Source: Bacteroidetes/Chlorobi group bacterium MS-B_bin-24 (GTDB taxonomy: Bacteria > Bacteroidota > Ignavibacteria > Kapaibacteriales > UBA2268). From it: a stretch of DNA of 34,484 nt. The DNA is taken from contig RCNO01000012.1 of assembly GCA_003731685.1 (NCBI GenBank), positions 1 through 34,484 on the forward strand. Direction: 5' to 3'. Below the pieces are notes generated by a model. That model saw only the letters and a list, made by a program, of their open reading frames with translations. It had not been told where the DNA came from and made no database searches. Of the stretch, positions 17,382 to 25,810 are shown one piece after another. A program made the translations under genes and the position numbers. How positions within the stretch are numbered: the first letter of the stretch is position 1; each line of letters starts with the position of its first letter.

Positions 17382-18749
17382 ATGAAATCAAAAGTTCTTA
17401 TAATTGCAATATTATTTGGCATTTTCTCATATTCTTGCGACCGTTGGATAGATACAAATTTGAACGTTGACCCCACAAGCCCAAGTAATGTACCATTTAA
17501 AACAATTCTTCCAACAACTCAAGTTGGTATTGCCTATGTTCTTGGCGGAGACATTGGTCGATTCACAGGTTGCTTTACACAACAATTTTATGGGAACAAT
17601 CGCCAGCATCTTGGTATATACAACTATACTTTCAAAGAAGATGATATCAGCAATGCGTGGAACACAATGTATGCCGGTCCAATGGTCGATTTGTATTATA
17701 TGATGCATAAAGCTCCTGAACAGCAATCTCCATATTATCAGGGCGTTTCAGAAATTTTGATGGCATTTAGTCTTGGAATGTGGACCGATTTGATTGGAGC
17801 GATTCCCTATTCCGAAGCTTTTCAGGGGACTAATAATCTCACCCCGAAATTTGATTCCCAAGAAGAGATTTACAACTCTATTCAAAAGCTTCTTGACTCT
17901 GCAATTACTCATTTACAAGCTACCACTAGCTTGTTCAAACCCGGTGCTGATGATTTCATTTACGGGGGTAAAACCTCGAAATGGATTAAAGCTGCATACA
18001 CTTTGAAAGCCCGTTATTTCTTGCACTTAAAGAAATACAACGAAGCCCTTGCAGCTTTGCAAAATGGATTTACCAGCAATGACGATGATATGCAAGTGAA
18101 CTTCACCGAAAAGGAGACCGAGGCAAACCCACTTTATCAATTTGATGTCCAACGTGGCGATATTTCTATGGGTCCAGCTTTGATGACTCTTATGAATCAA
18201 TTCAACGACCCACGACGCCCATTCTTTGCTAAGAAAGATGATAAAGGTGGTTTTTCATCTGATTCTCCTCTCGGTCCTTTCTATGCAAGCGCTAATTCTC
18301 CTGTTCCATTCATTACTTATGCCGAAGCAAAATTTATTGAAGCCGAATGCCAACTTGCTAACGGCAACAAAACGGCTGCCTACAATGCATACAAGGAAGG
18401 CATTTTGGCTTCGATGGCAAAGGTTGGCGTTTCTGATGCCGATGCACAATCTTACTGGTCGCAAAATACTGTTGATGTAGGCGAAAATAATCTGACACTC
18501 AAGCATATTATCGAGCAGAAGTACATTGCTTGCTTCTTCTCGCCCGAAGTTTACACTGATTGGCGAAGAACAGGGTTCCCCGAGCTAACACCAGTAAAAG
18601 GAAATGCTATTCCTCGCCGTTTCCCATATCCACAATCCGAGCGTCTGTACAACTATAACAATGTGAAGGCTGTTGCTCCGAATTTCCAAGACCCCAACTT
18701 CATCTTCACGGATAAGTTGTGGTGGGATAAAACATTCTGGAACCCGTAA
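17382..18749 (+). CDS. SusD/RagB-family substrate-binding lipoprotein
   Basis: This 455-aa lipoprotein is the surface lid and substrate-binding partner of the preceding SusC channel. The signal peptide ends at Cys19 (FSYSC), and CDRWIDTN follows. The C-terminal TDWRRTGFPEL and the later IPRRFPYPQSE are characteristic of the SusD-like subgroup with a DWRRTG motif. Helical TPR-like segments lie about 90-240 (WIKAAYTLKARYFLHLKKY, with NEALAAL after it). An excellent ribosome site (AAGGAGGAG, 17366-17374) precedes the ATG at normal spacing. The gene is followed directly by a strong terminator, so susC and susD form a two-gene unit. The ligand cannot be deduced. Confidence 0.95.
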   Translation: MKSKVLIIAILFGIFSYSCDRWIDTNLNVDPTSPSNVPFKTILPTTQVGIAYVLGGDIGRFTGCFTQQFYGNNRQHLGIYNYTFKEDDISNAWNTMYAGPMVDLYYMMHKAPEQQSPYYQGVSEILMAFSLGMWTDLIGAIPYSEAFQGTNNLTPKFDSQEEIYNSIQKLLDSAITHLQATTSLFKPGADDFIYGGKTSKWIKAAYTLKARYFLHLKKYNEALAALQNGFTSNDDDMQVNFTEKETEANPLYQFDVQRGDISMGPALMTLMNQFNDPRRPFFAKKDDKGGFSSDSPLGPFYASANSPVPFITYAEAKFIEAECQLANGNKTAAYNAYKEGILASMAKVGVSDADAQSYWSQNTVDVGENNLTLKHIIEQKYIACFFSPEVYTDWRRTGFPELTPVKGNAIPRRFPYPQSERLYNYNNVKAVAPNFQDPNFIFTDKLWWDKTFWNP

Positions 18750-18761
18750 AATGCTTTAAAA

Positions 18762-18796
18762 GGGCTGTCGCATTTTGCGGCAGCCCCTTCTTTTTT
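18762..18796 (+). terminator. Rho-independent terminator after susD
   Basis: An 11-bp stem (18762-18772 with 18776-18786, one G-U pair) closes a TTT loop and is followed by CTTCTTTTTTATT. It sits between the convergent susD and FtsL-like genes. The left flank has a short A run, so it may also weakly terminate the minus-strand transcript. Confidence 0.92.
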
Positions 18797-19058
18797 ATTC
18801 CAATTCTAATTTTTTTGCTGGCTTTTGAGGAAATTTCATACCAAACTTTTCGGTTGCTATTTTAATAATTCGTTCGGGGTCTTCAAGTTCATTCACTTCT
18901 TTGATTAGGAATATGTTTTCTTTTTTGAGATTCTCCAAATTCCTTTGTAATTCCGAATTATCTTTTGCCAATTGATTAATGGAAACAACATTGTTAACCG
19001 AAATAACAATAAAAAGTCCAAGTAGTAAAATTATTAGCAAAGAAATTATTTTTTTCAT
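18795..19058 (-). CDS. FtsL/DivIC-like cell division protein
   Basis: This 87-aa protein has a short cytoplasmic start, one membrane helix (about 4-22) and a heptad-rich coiled coil (about 25-60). It ends with PERIIKIATEKFGMKFPQ, which is typical of FtsL-type divisome proteins (ERIxxIAxxxxGMxxP). Together with FtsB/DivIC such proteins link early and late divisome parts and activate FtsWI. The gene stands alone, away from any dcw cluster (no rsmH or pbp gene nearby), which leaves open whether it is the FtsL or the DivIC/FtsB partner. Its stop lies in the T tract of the susD terminator. It diverges from rho across 153 bases. Confidence 0.7.
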   Translation of the reverse strand: MKKIISLLIILLLGLFIVISVNNVVSINQLAKDNSELQRNLENLKKENIFLIKEVNELEDPERIIKIATEKFGMKFPQKPAKKLELE

Positions 19059-19211
19059 TTTTCAACAATTTTTTTGTAATTTCGTCTTTAAAAATGAACA
19101 CAATATAAAAATTTATTTTTAATTACACAATAGTTTGTTTCTTTGATTTACTATGTGCTCTAATCTCTCCCTTAGAAAAACAAATATTATCAACAATACA
19201 AGGAGTTAAAA

Positions 19212-20525
19212 ATGCCAAAATTGGATGGAAACAATACCACAGTTACAAAAGAAATGATTGACCTTGAAAGCTTGAAGTCCAAGAAAATAGCCGAACTCAC
19301 TGCCATTGCGAAGTCTTTGGGAATTACAAATTTCTCGGACCTTCGGAAGCAGGAACTCATTTTGAAAATTTTACAAGCCCAGACTCAAAACAAAACAAAA
19401 GATACGACCGAGGAAAATGTGTTAAGCGCAACGGGTGTGCTCGAAATTCACCCGGATGGGTATGGATTTCTTCGCTCTGCCGATTACAATTATCTAAACT
19501 CGCCCGATGACGTTTATGTTTCGCCTTCCCAAATTAAGCGATTTGGTTTGAGAACTGGCGATACCATTCGAGGTCAGGTTCGGCCTCCAAAAGATGGAGA
19601 GCGCTATTATGCTTTGCTTAAAGTTGAAAGCGTGAATTACCTTGAGCCCGATATGCTTCGGGACCGTCCACTTTTCGACAACTTAACCCCAACTTATCCA
19701 GTCAAAAGAATTAATCTTGAAACAACACCCACTGAATATTCAATGCGAATTGTAAACTTGCTGTGCCCAATTGGCAAAGGGCAACGAGGATTGATTGTTG
19801 CGCCACCAAAGTCTGGGAAAACCATATTGCTTCAACAAATTGCAAACGCAATTGTAAGGAATCATCCGGAAATCAAATTGATAATACTTTTGATTGATGA
19901 AAGGCCCGAGGAAGTTACCGATATGGCTCGCTCGGTAAAAGCGGAAATAATATCATCGACCTTCGATGAGCCACCCGAGCGGCATATGCAAGTTGCCGAT
20001 ATGGTTTTGGAAAAAGCAAAACGGCTGGTCGAAGCAAAAATCGATGTTGTTATTCTTTTGGACTCGTTGACCCGTTTGGCGCGTGCAAGCAATACCGTTA
20101 CCCCGCATTCGGGTAAAATCCTTTCTGGTGGCGTTGATGCGAATGCTCTTCACAAACCGAAGCGTTTCTTTGGCGCAGCCCGGAATATTGAGGAAGGTGG
20201 TTCTTTGACAATTATTGCCACTGCATTGATTGAAACAGGCAGTAGGATGGACGAGGTGATTTTCGAGGAATTCAAAGGTACAGGGAATATGGAGCTCGTT
20301 CTCGACCGACGAATTGCCGACCGAAGAATCTTCCCTGCTATTGATGTTAATAGGAGTGGAACTCGCAAGGAAGAGCTCTTGTTGTCGCCCGAAGAACTCA
20401 ACAGAGTTTGGATTTTGCGAAAGGTTTTGAGCGAAATGCAACCAGTCGAGGCAATGGAATTCTTACTCGAAAAAATGAAAGGGACGAAATCGAATAGAGA
20501 CTTCCTCCAATCAATGAGTTCTTGA
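19212..20525 (+). CDS. rho: Transcription termination factor Rho
   Basis: Rho is the hexameric RNA helicase that ends transcription of untranslated RNA. The 437-aa protein starts with a Rho N-terminal helical domain (about 18-55) and a cold-shock-like RNA-binding domain (about 70-140, [15 protein letters not shown]). The ATPase core has Walker A APPKSGKT (197-204) and Walker B VVILLDS (Asp284). It continues with [20 protein letters not shown] and the R-loop region [22 protein letters not shown] lies seven to eight bases before the ATG. Many Bacteroidota Rho proteins carry a long disordered N-terminal insertion; this one does not. It converges on adk with 17 bases between stops. The 153-base upstream spacer contains no convincing promoter. 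Confidence 0.98.
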   Translation: MPKLDGNNTTVTKEMIDLESLKSKKIAELTAIAKSLGITNFSDLRKQELILKILQAQTQNKTKDTTEENVLSATGVLEIHPDGYGFLRSADYNYLNSPDDVYVSPSQIKRFGLRTGDTIRGQVRPPKDGERYYALLKVESVNYLEPDMLRDRPLFDNLTPTYPVKRINLETTPTEYSMRIVNLLCPIGKGQRGLIVAPPKSGKTILLQQIANAIVRNHPEIKLIILLIDERPEEVTDMARSVKAEIISSTFDEPPERHMQVADMVLEKAKRLVEAKIDVVILLDSLTRLARASNTVTPHSGKILSGGVDANALHKPKRFFGAARNIEEGGSLTIIATALIETGSRMDEVIFEEFKGTGNMELVLDRRIADRRIFPAIDVNRSGTRKEELLLSPEELNRVWILRKVLSEMQPVEAMEFLLEKMKGTKSNRDFLQSMSS

Positions 20526-20542
20526 TTTTACTTTGAGAAATA

Positions 20543-21199
20543 TTAATTCTTCTTAATGCTATCTAAAATTGCTTTGAGCCTGGAATAAATATCTTCGATT
20601 TTACCAATTCCATCAATAAAATAGGCTAATCCTTTGGATTGGTAATAATCAATTAATGGCTTGGTTTGTTTTTCGTAAACTTCGAGGCGGTTGCGAACTG
20701 TTTCCTCATTGTCGTCGGAACGTTGATAGAGTTCGCCCCCATCTAAATCACATTTACCATCGACTTTGGGTGGATTATAAATCAAATGATAAGTTTTTCC
20801 GCAAATTGGACAGGTTCGCCTTGCAGTCAATCGGGTTATCAATTCTTCTGTTGGAACATTTAGAACTAACACAGCATCAAGGTGAAGATTGAGTTCGGCG
20901 AGGAGCTTATCGAGCGCTTCGGCTTGCGTAATAGTTCTTGGAAAGCCATCAAGAAGGAAACCGTTGCTGTATTCCTTCTTTTTTAGTTCGTTTCGAATAA
21001 TTTCGATAATTAAATCATCGGGCACAAGTTCGCCCTTGTCCATAAATTCTTTTGCTTTTTTCCCCAACTCTGTTCCATTCTTTCGATGGTAGCGCAACAA
21101 ATCACCTGTTGATAATTGGACGATGTGAAAATCTTTGCAAATAAATTCCGATTGAGTGCCTTTGCCCGAACCCGGTGGACCAAGAAAAATCAATCTCAT
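20543..21199 (-). CDS. adk: Adenylate kinase, zinc-LID type
   Basis: Adenylate kinase interconverts ATP plus AMP with two ADP and sets the cellular adenylate balance. At 218 aa it is the long-LID form. The P-loop GPPGSGKGTQ is at 7-16, the AMP-binding DGFPRT at 84-89, and the LID carries Cys130, Cys133, Cys150 and Asp153, the same zinc ligands and numbering as in Bacillus adenylate kinase. GAAGGAG sits seven bases before the ATG. It follows the large helical-repeat gene after 14 bases on the same strand, so the two are probably co-transcribed. The usual neighbours secY or map are absent. Confidence 0.97.
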   Translation of the reverse strand: MRLIFLGPPGSGKGTQSEFICKDFHIVQLSTGDLLRYHRKNGTELGKKAKEFMDKGELVPDDLIIEIIRNELKKKEYSNGFLLDGFPRTITQAEALDKLLAELNLHLDAVLVLNVPTEELITRLTARRTCPICGKTYHLIYNPPKVDGKCDLDGGELYQRSDDNEETVRNRLEVYEKQTKPLIDYYQSKGLAYFIDGIGKIEDIYSRLKAILDSIKKN

Positions 21200-21213
21200 T
21201 TCAAACTCCTTCT

Positions 21214-23529
21214 TTAAACATATTTACCTTCTAAAACTATTGATTTAATTTTTTCCAAGATTTCTTCGTATTCCTTTGGTGAACTCTTTTTGAGCTCCTT
21301 AAAGAATTTTTCAGCATTGTAGGATTCAAAAAGATGGTAGTAATTCTCAGCCAATTCAAGGATTTCACGCTCCGATGTAATCCTTCGACAATACTCAATG
21401 TATCGGGAAACTAAATGCTCCAAATCAAAGTTGTGTTTCTTCAACAACTCTATAATTTCGAAAAGTTCTCGGGGCGAATGAACTGAATTCCAAATTTTTT
21501 CTAATAATGTGTTCTGCAAACGATTGAAATGGTTATCGAGGGAGAATTCGATAAGGGCATAATAATCGTGGAATTTTTCAGCCCGCTCTACAAATTCCAA
21601 GAGGAAATCTTCGACATCTTTGGGGTTAATTTTAAATGTCAACATTAAATTGGCTAATTTTAATGCTTCGGTTGTATCCTTTGTTTTCGTTCGCCAAATG
21701 TTAAGGTATTTTTCGATAAGTTCCTTTGCTTTTTCTTTGTCAATTGGTAACAAAGCAATCTTTTGAAAAGTTTCGGCTAAATCATTCACGAAAACAATTC
21801 TGTTTTTAATCAAATTTTCAAAAATATTAAATACCCAGTTGCTATCATTTAAATAACTTAGGATTGACTTAGATAGTTTAAGGTAATTCTCAATGTTCAA
21901 GTACTGTTTTTCAATGAGTTCGTAGGCATTATTGAGAAGCTTCTTCACGTAATATTTATCGTTTAGTTCAGTCGAAACCCGTTCGGCTAATTGGAGGAAA
22001 TCTTTTAGGTATTTGGCTTCGTGTTCAAGCTTTTGAAATTCGTCGTATGTCTTTTGGTTTTCTTTTCGCTTTGTTAATTTTTTTTCTACTCGGGCAATCC
22101 ATTCTCCATCTTGTCCAAAATATTTTTTCACGTAGTCTGTAACAATTTGCATATCATTTAGGTTTGCAACAATTTCTTCGGCTTTCTCTAAAGTATTCTT
22201 TGCTTTTTCGATATTTTTTAGCGATTCGTAATAGAATTGGGCTAACAATATGTATTCGTTCGTGGATTTTGCACCATCTTCAGTTTGAGTGATGATGTCG
22301 TTCAACAGCTCATCTGTGCCATAGATTTGCAGGTAGTTTTTGGCAATTTCCAAAAGTTGTTCGAACTTTGAAGCATTGTTAAGTGCTTTTTTGAAAAACA
22401 AAAGTGTCACTTCTTTGTCAGCAGTTGATTTGAAACATTCTCCAGAAAATTTTAATAGTTCATTCGGCTCATTAATTTTTTCGACCGAATTTTGAAATTG
22501 CTTTTTAGTGTATTCTGGATTTTCAAATATTTCTTTGCCAATAAGAATCAACTCGAGAATTTCATTTGAAGCATTTAGTTTTTGCAAGACAAATTCTAAT
22601 ATCTCTTGGGCAAAAGCAATATTGCCGAGCTTACTTTTAACAAATTTGACTAAATCGAGAAGAACCTTTTTGTCTTTCAAAGAAGTATAAGATTTTTTGA
22701 GTAACTCAGCGGTTTGGTCTTTGTCGTTATAATATTTCCAAACAGCAAGGGCGAGTTCGTAGTTCTCTTCGGGGGAAACAGAGAAATCTTTTGCCTGCTG
22801 AATAAGTTCTTTTACTTTGTCCAAATTCCCAATTTTGTTGAATGATTCGGCAATAGCGAGAAACTCCTTGGTGAACTTGGCTTCGTCGATGGCTTCATCT
22901 AAAATTTCCTCAGCCCATCCTTTATCGTGTAAAACTTCGTAGATTAATGCAGAGAACTTGCTGTAATTTTCGATGCCGTCGACTTTTTTCTCGTATGATT
23001 TTAAAATTGACTTTATCAGGCTTGTTTCAGTAGTTTTTTTGGAAAACTCTGATAGGAAAGTTTGTAATTCATCGAAGTTTTTAAATTTTGATTCAAGCGT
23101 AGAAATTATTTTCTCCAACGATTCGGGGCTCTGAAAGTCTTGTGCAAATAATTCCAAGATAGAGGCAATTTCGTTAACATTTTTGACATCTTTTAGCGCA
23201 TTTTGATACAATTCAAAAGATTTTTCTGCATCCTTAAGGTTGGCAATAATACTGTGAGCAATAGTTGCAAACTCCAGTGGCTCGAAGGCATTTTCTTCAG
23301 CGGTTTCGTAAAGTTCCAATGCCTTTTCGTTTTTTCCTATCGATGAATAGACTTCTGCTATGGTAACATAATCATCGGGGAATTTGGCTTCGTTTTCTGC
23401 CGATTCTAATAGTTCGAGTGCATAGTCGGTGTCAGGTGGTTCAGTTAATGCTTTTCGAGCGAGTTCGACATAATCCTTTGCTTCAACACATTGCTTTTCT
23501 TCTTCTTTTAAATTTTCTCGCAAAGCCAT
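21214..23529 (-). CDS. Large cytoplasmic TPR-like alpha-solenoid protein, function unknown
   Basis: I do not recognise a named family. The 771-aa protein is very rich in Glu, Lys and Leu, has no signal peptide or membrane helix, and is built from helix pairs repeating about every 35 residues through most of its length. Repeat starts include YVTIAEVYSSIG (54), FATIAHSI (88), ALIYEVLHDKGWAEEI (about 195), LAIAESFNKIGN (224) and LALAVWKYYNDKD (259), with later copies such as YILLAQFYYES. The pattern (small-x-x-A/Y early, D/N turn, A-x-x-L late) is TPR-like but degenerate. No catalytic motif is visible. Such solenoids are usually protein-binding scaffolds. It is upstream of and probably co-transcribed with adk (14-base gap). 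Confidence 0.8.
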   Translation of the reverse strand: MALRENLKEEEKQCVEAKDYVELARKALTEPPDTDYALELLESAENEAKFPDDYVTIAEVYSSIGKNEKALELYETAEENAFEPLEFATIAHSIIANLKDAEKSFELYQNALKDVKNVNEIASILELFAQDFQSPESLEKIISTLESKFKNFDELQTFLSEFSKKTTETSLIKSILKSYEKKVDGIENYSKFSALIYEVLHDKGWAEEILDEAIDEAKFTKEFLAIAESFNKIGNLDKVKELIQQAKDFSVSPEENYELALAVWKYYNDKDQTAELLKKSYTSLKDKKVLLDLVKFVKSKLGNIAFAQEILEFVLQKLNASNEILELILIGKEIFENPEYTKKQFQNSVEKINEPNELLKFSGECFKSTADKEVTLLFFKKALNNASKFEQLLEIAKNYLQIYGTDELLNDIITQTEDGAKSTNEYILLAQFYYESLKNIEKAKNTLEKAEEIVANLNDMQIVTDYVKKYFGQDGEWIARVEKKLTKRKENQKTYDEFQKLEHEAKYLKDFLQLAERVSTELNDKYYVKKLLNNAYELIEKQYLNIENYLKLSKSILSYLNDSNWVFNIFENLIKNRIVFVNDLAETFQKIALLPIDKEKAKELIEKYLNIWRTKTKDTTEALKLANLMLTFKINPKDVEDFLLEFVERAEKFHDYYALIEFSLDNHFNRLQNTLLEKIWNSVHSPRELFEIIELLKKHNFDLEHLVSRYIEYCRRITSEREILELAENYYHLFESYNAEKFFKELKKSSPKEYEEILEKIKSIVLEGKYV

Positions 23530-23606
23530 AATTTTTCCAATTTGTGAAAATCCAAAGTAATTCTCATTGTGAATTTGACAAAAATAATTTTTTTCTTTGT
23601 AATATT

Positions 23607-23637
23607 TTTGTTTTTTGCGGTTTTTTACTTATATTTG
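23607..23637 (+). promoter_or_regulatory. Bacteroidota-type promoter for the YhdH-like gene
   Basis: TTTG at 23607-23610, a 19-base spacer and TATATTTG at 23630-23637 match the Bacteroidota vegetative promoter TTTG-N19-TAnnTTTG exactly. The -7 element ends 24 bases before the ATG at 23662, leaving a short leader. A second TAnnTTTG (TATTTTTG, 23603-23610) overlaps the -33 element. Confidence 0.55.
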
Positions 23638-23661
23638 ATTTTCAAATAAATCTAAAAGAAT

Positions 23662-24660
23662 ATGGAAGATTTGCTTTTTCGCGCGTTAATTGTTGAAGAA
23701 TATGAACCAAATAAGTTTCGTCGGTTTTTGGGCACAAAAAGATTGTCCGAACTACCCGAAGGAAATGTTTTAATTAAAGTCTTGTACTCTTCTTTAAATT
23801 ACAAAGATGCTCTTTCGGCTCGTGGACACAAAGGGATTACACGTAAATATCCGCATACTCCCGGTATAGATGCAAGTGGAATCGTGGTCGAGTCGAATTC
23901 CGAAAAGTTCAATCCCGGCGATGAGGTGTTAGTTACTGGCTACGATTTGGGAATGAACACTTCTGGTGGCTTTGGACAATATATTCGAGTGCCCGACTCT
24001 TGGGTAGTTCCTTTGCCCAAGAATTTAACATTGCTTGAAAGTATGGTTTATGGAACAGCAGGATTTACTGCTGGTTTGTGCGTTTTCGAAATCCAAAGGA
24101 AAGGGATTGAACCAAATGATGGAAAAATTTTGGTTACTGGTGCAACTGGCGGTGTTGGTTCTTTGGCAATTGCCATTCTTTCGAAAATTGGTTATTATGT
24201 CGTTGCTTCCACGGGTAAGTTGGACAGGAAAGATTTTTTGACCGAGTTAGGAGCGAAGGAAATTATCCACCGCTCCGAAGTTTACGATACCACCGGAAAA
24301 CCATTGCTACCACGCCGTTGGTCGGCAGTTGTTGATAATGTGGGAGGTGTTACTCTTTCCACAGCTATTCGTTCTACTGAATACGATGGCGTTGTGGCTT
24401 GCGTTGGGCTTGTCGAAAGTGAAAAACTGGAACTAACTGTTTATCCATTTATTTTGCGTGGTGTAACTCTTGCAGGAATTGACTCTGCCGAAACAAAAAT
24501 GGAAAAAAGACTTCGCATTTGGGAGTATTTATCCACTGATTGGAAGATTAATTTAAACAAGATTTACCGAGAAGTCTCGCTCGACCAATTAGATTCGGAA
24601 ATCGAAAAAATTTTGAATGGAAACCAAATTGGTAGGGTTGTTATTAATTTGTGGAAATAA
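23662..24660 (+). CDS. YhdH/AcuI-type NADPH-dependent quinone oxidoreductase-like protein
   Basis: This 332-aa protein belongs to the zinc-free medium-chain dehydrogenases of the YhdH/YhfP group, whose studied members (AcuI) reduce acrylyl-CoA with NADPH. The hallmark SSLNYKDALSARGHKGITRK lies about 43-62, HTPGIDASG at 65-73, and the nucleotide-binding GATGGVG at 160-166. Zinc-binding cysteines are absent, as expected for the group. Length is normal. It follows the best promoter match in the window and is 14 bases upstream of the SPFH gene, so the two are probably co-transcribed. Whether it acts on acrylyl-CoA here is not known. Confidence 0.9.
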   Translation: MEDLLFRALIVEEYEPNKFRRFLGTKRLSELPEGNVLIKVLYSSLNYKDALSARGHKGITRKYPHTPGIDASGIVVESNSEKFNPGDEVLVTGYDLGMNTSGGFGQYIRVPDSWVVPLPKNLTLLESMVYGTAGFTAGLCVFEIQRKGIEPNDGKILVTGATGGVGSLAIAILSKIGYYVVASTGKLDRKDFLTELGAKEIIHRSEVYDTTGKPLLPRRWSAVVDNVGGVTLSTAIRSTEYDGVVACVGLVESEKLELTVYPFILRGVTLAGIDSAETKMEKRLRIWEYLSTDWKINLNKIYREVSLDQLDSEIEKILNGNQIGRVVINLWK

Positions 24661-24674
24661 TTGAAGGGGGAAAG

Positions 24675-25586
24675 ATGTTTCTTCTGGCTATTGGATTAAT
24701 TATCCTTGGAATTAGCATATTCGGATTGAAGTCCCCAGTTGGAGTGGGGAGATTTCGCAAAAGTTTTATAACTCTTGGCTTGCTTGTTTCATTAATTGGC
24801 TTTTTGACTGCAACAATTCGGCAGATTGATGCTGGACACGTAGGCGTGCAAATTCTTTTCGGAAAGGTTCAACCAACGGTTTTGTACGAAGGGTTGAATT
24901 TTGTTAATCCTTTTGTTGAAATAAAGCAGATGTCGATTCAAACCCAAAGTTACACTATGAGCGGAAGCACTGATGAAGCAGTTCGAGAGCATGATGATGC
25001 CATTCGTGTTTTAAGCCGTGATGGTTTGGAAGTAACAATTGATTTAACTGTGCTGTATCGCATTTATCCAGACCAAGCACCAAAGATATATCGCGAAATT
25101 GGTTTGAATTATCAGGATAAAATCATTCGACCTGTTACCAGAACAGGGATTCGCGAAAGTGCTACTTATTACGATGCTATTTCCCTCTTTTCCGATAAGC
25201 GAGAAGAATTTGAGCAAAAGATTCGCGAAAAGATTTTCGATGAGTTTCAGAAAAGAGGAATTGTTTTGGAAAGGTTGTTGGTGCGAAATATCACATTGCC
25301 ACAATCGGTTAAGGAAAGTATTGAACGAAAGATTACAGCAGTGCAAGAGGCTCAAAGAATGGAATATGTACTTCAAAAAGAACGACAAGAGGCTGAACGA
25401 AAACGAGTCGAAGCTCAAGGAATCGCCGACGCACAAAGAATTATTAATTCAGGTTTGAGCGACAAAATACTCCAATTTGAGCTTATAAAAGTCCAAAAGG
25501 AATTGGTTAATTCGCCAAATTCGAAAATCATCATTCTTGGCGGGGGTAAGCAATCCCCACCGTTTATAATTGGCGACGGGAAATAA
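24675..25586 (+). CDS. Prohibitin-like SPFH-domain membrane protein
   Basis: This 303-aa protein has two N-terminal hydrophobic segments (about 1-17 and 30-48). A prohibitin/SPFH domain follows (about 50-220, starting QIDAGHVGVQILFGKVQ, with YEGLNFVNPF at 71-80), and then an Ala/Glu/Arg-rich coiled coil (about 215-255, EAQRMEYVLQKERQEAERKR). Such proteins form membrane-bound ring assemblies and often control FtsH-type proteases. I start at 24675 because AAGGGGG (24664-24670) lies just upstream; an in-frame start at 24651 would overlap the previous gene. No protease gene is adjacent. Confidence 0.9.
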   Translation: MFLLAIGLIILGISIFGLKSPVGVGRFRKSFITLGLLVSLIGFLTATIRQIDAGHVGVQILFGKVQPTVLYEGLNFVNPFVEIKQMSIQTQSYTMSGSTDEAVREHDDAIRVLSRDGLEVTIDLTVLYRIYPDQAPKIYREIGLNYQDKIIRPVTRTGIRESATYYDAISLFSDKREEFEQKIREKIFDEFQKRGIVLERLLVRNITLPQSVKESIERKITAVQEAQRMEYVLQKERQEAERKRVEAQGIADAQRIINSGLSDKILQFELIKVQKELVNSPNSKIIILGGGKQSPPFIIGDGK

Positions 25587-25653
25587 ACCTTGGTTATTAT
25601 TCAATGCAATCCATCCTTTAATAAACTTAAAAAGTTTTTCATAATTTCATCTT

Positions 25654-25684
25654 TTTTAGGGCAATTGATGAATTGTCCCTAAAA
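25654..25684. repeat. Palindrome 1 of copy A
   Basis: A 13-bp stem with one bulged T (25654-25666 with 25671-25684) closes a GATG loop. It is not followed by a T run on the plus strand, so it is a poor terminator for the SPFH gene. Confidence 0.75.
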
Positions 25685-25712
25685 TCAAAACATACCATCA
25701 TACCTTGTAAAC

Positions 25713-25745
25713 AGACATCGGATGTTTCGCAAGCATCCGATGTCT
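25713..25745. repeat. Hairpin 2 of copy A
   Basis: AGACATCGGATGTTT (25713-25727) pairs with 25731-25745 over 15 bp, with a single T-G wobble, around a CGC loop. It is followed by TTCAGC rather than a T tract. Confidence 0.85.
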
Positions 25746-25810
25746 TTCAGCAAAGAATCCCGTTAGGGTCAGAAAATAAAGTTTGCGATTATAACCAACA
25801 AAATTATTTA

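Larger units (their letters stand above)
25592..25748 (+). repeat. REP-like two-hairpin element, copy A
   Basis: Copy A begins GGTTATTATTCAATGCAATC. It contains a first palindrome with a GGGCAATT/AATTGTCCC core (25654-25684) and ends with a second, very stable hairpin (25713-25745). Copy B (25811-25951) repeats the same order in the same direction. The first palindrome resembles extragenic REP-type palindromes with a GGGCAATTnnnAATTGCCC core. Confidence 0.75.

Noticed and set aside
19953-20441. 162-codon minus-strand open frame inside rho
   Set aside because: It is a shadow of the conserved rho coding sequence, with no start signal or recognisable domain.
25713-25745. Terminator for the SPFH gene
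   Set aside because: The hairpin is strong, but it is 126 bases past the stop, is not followed by a T tract and belongs to a repeated element.
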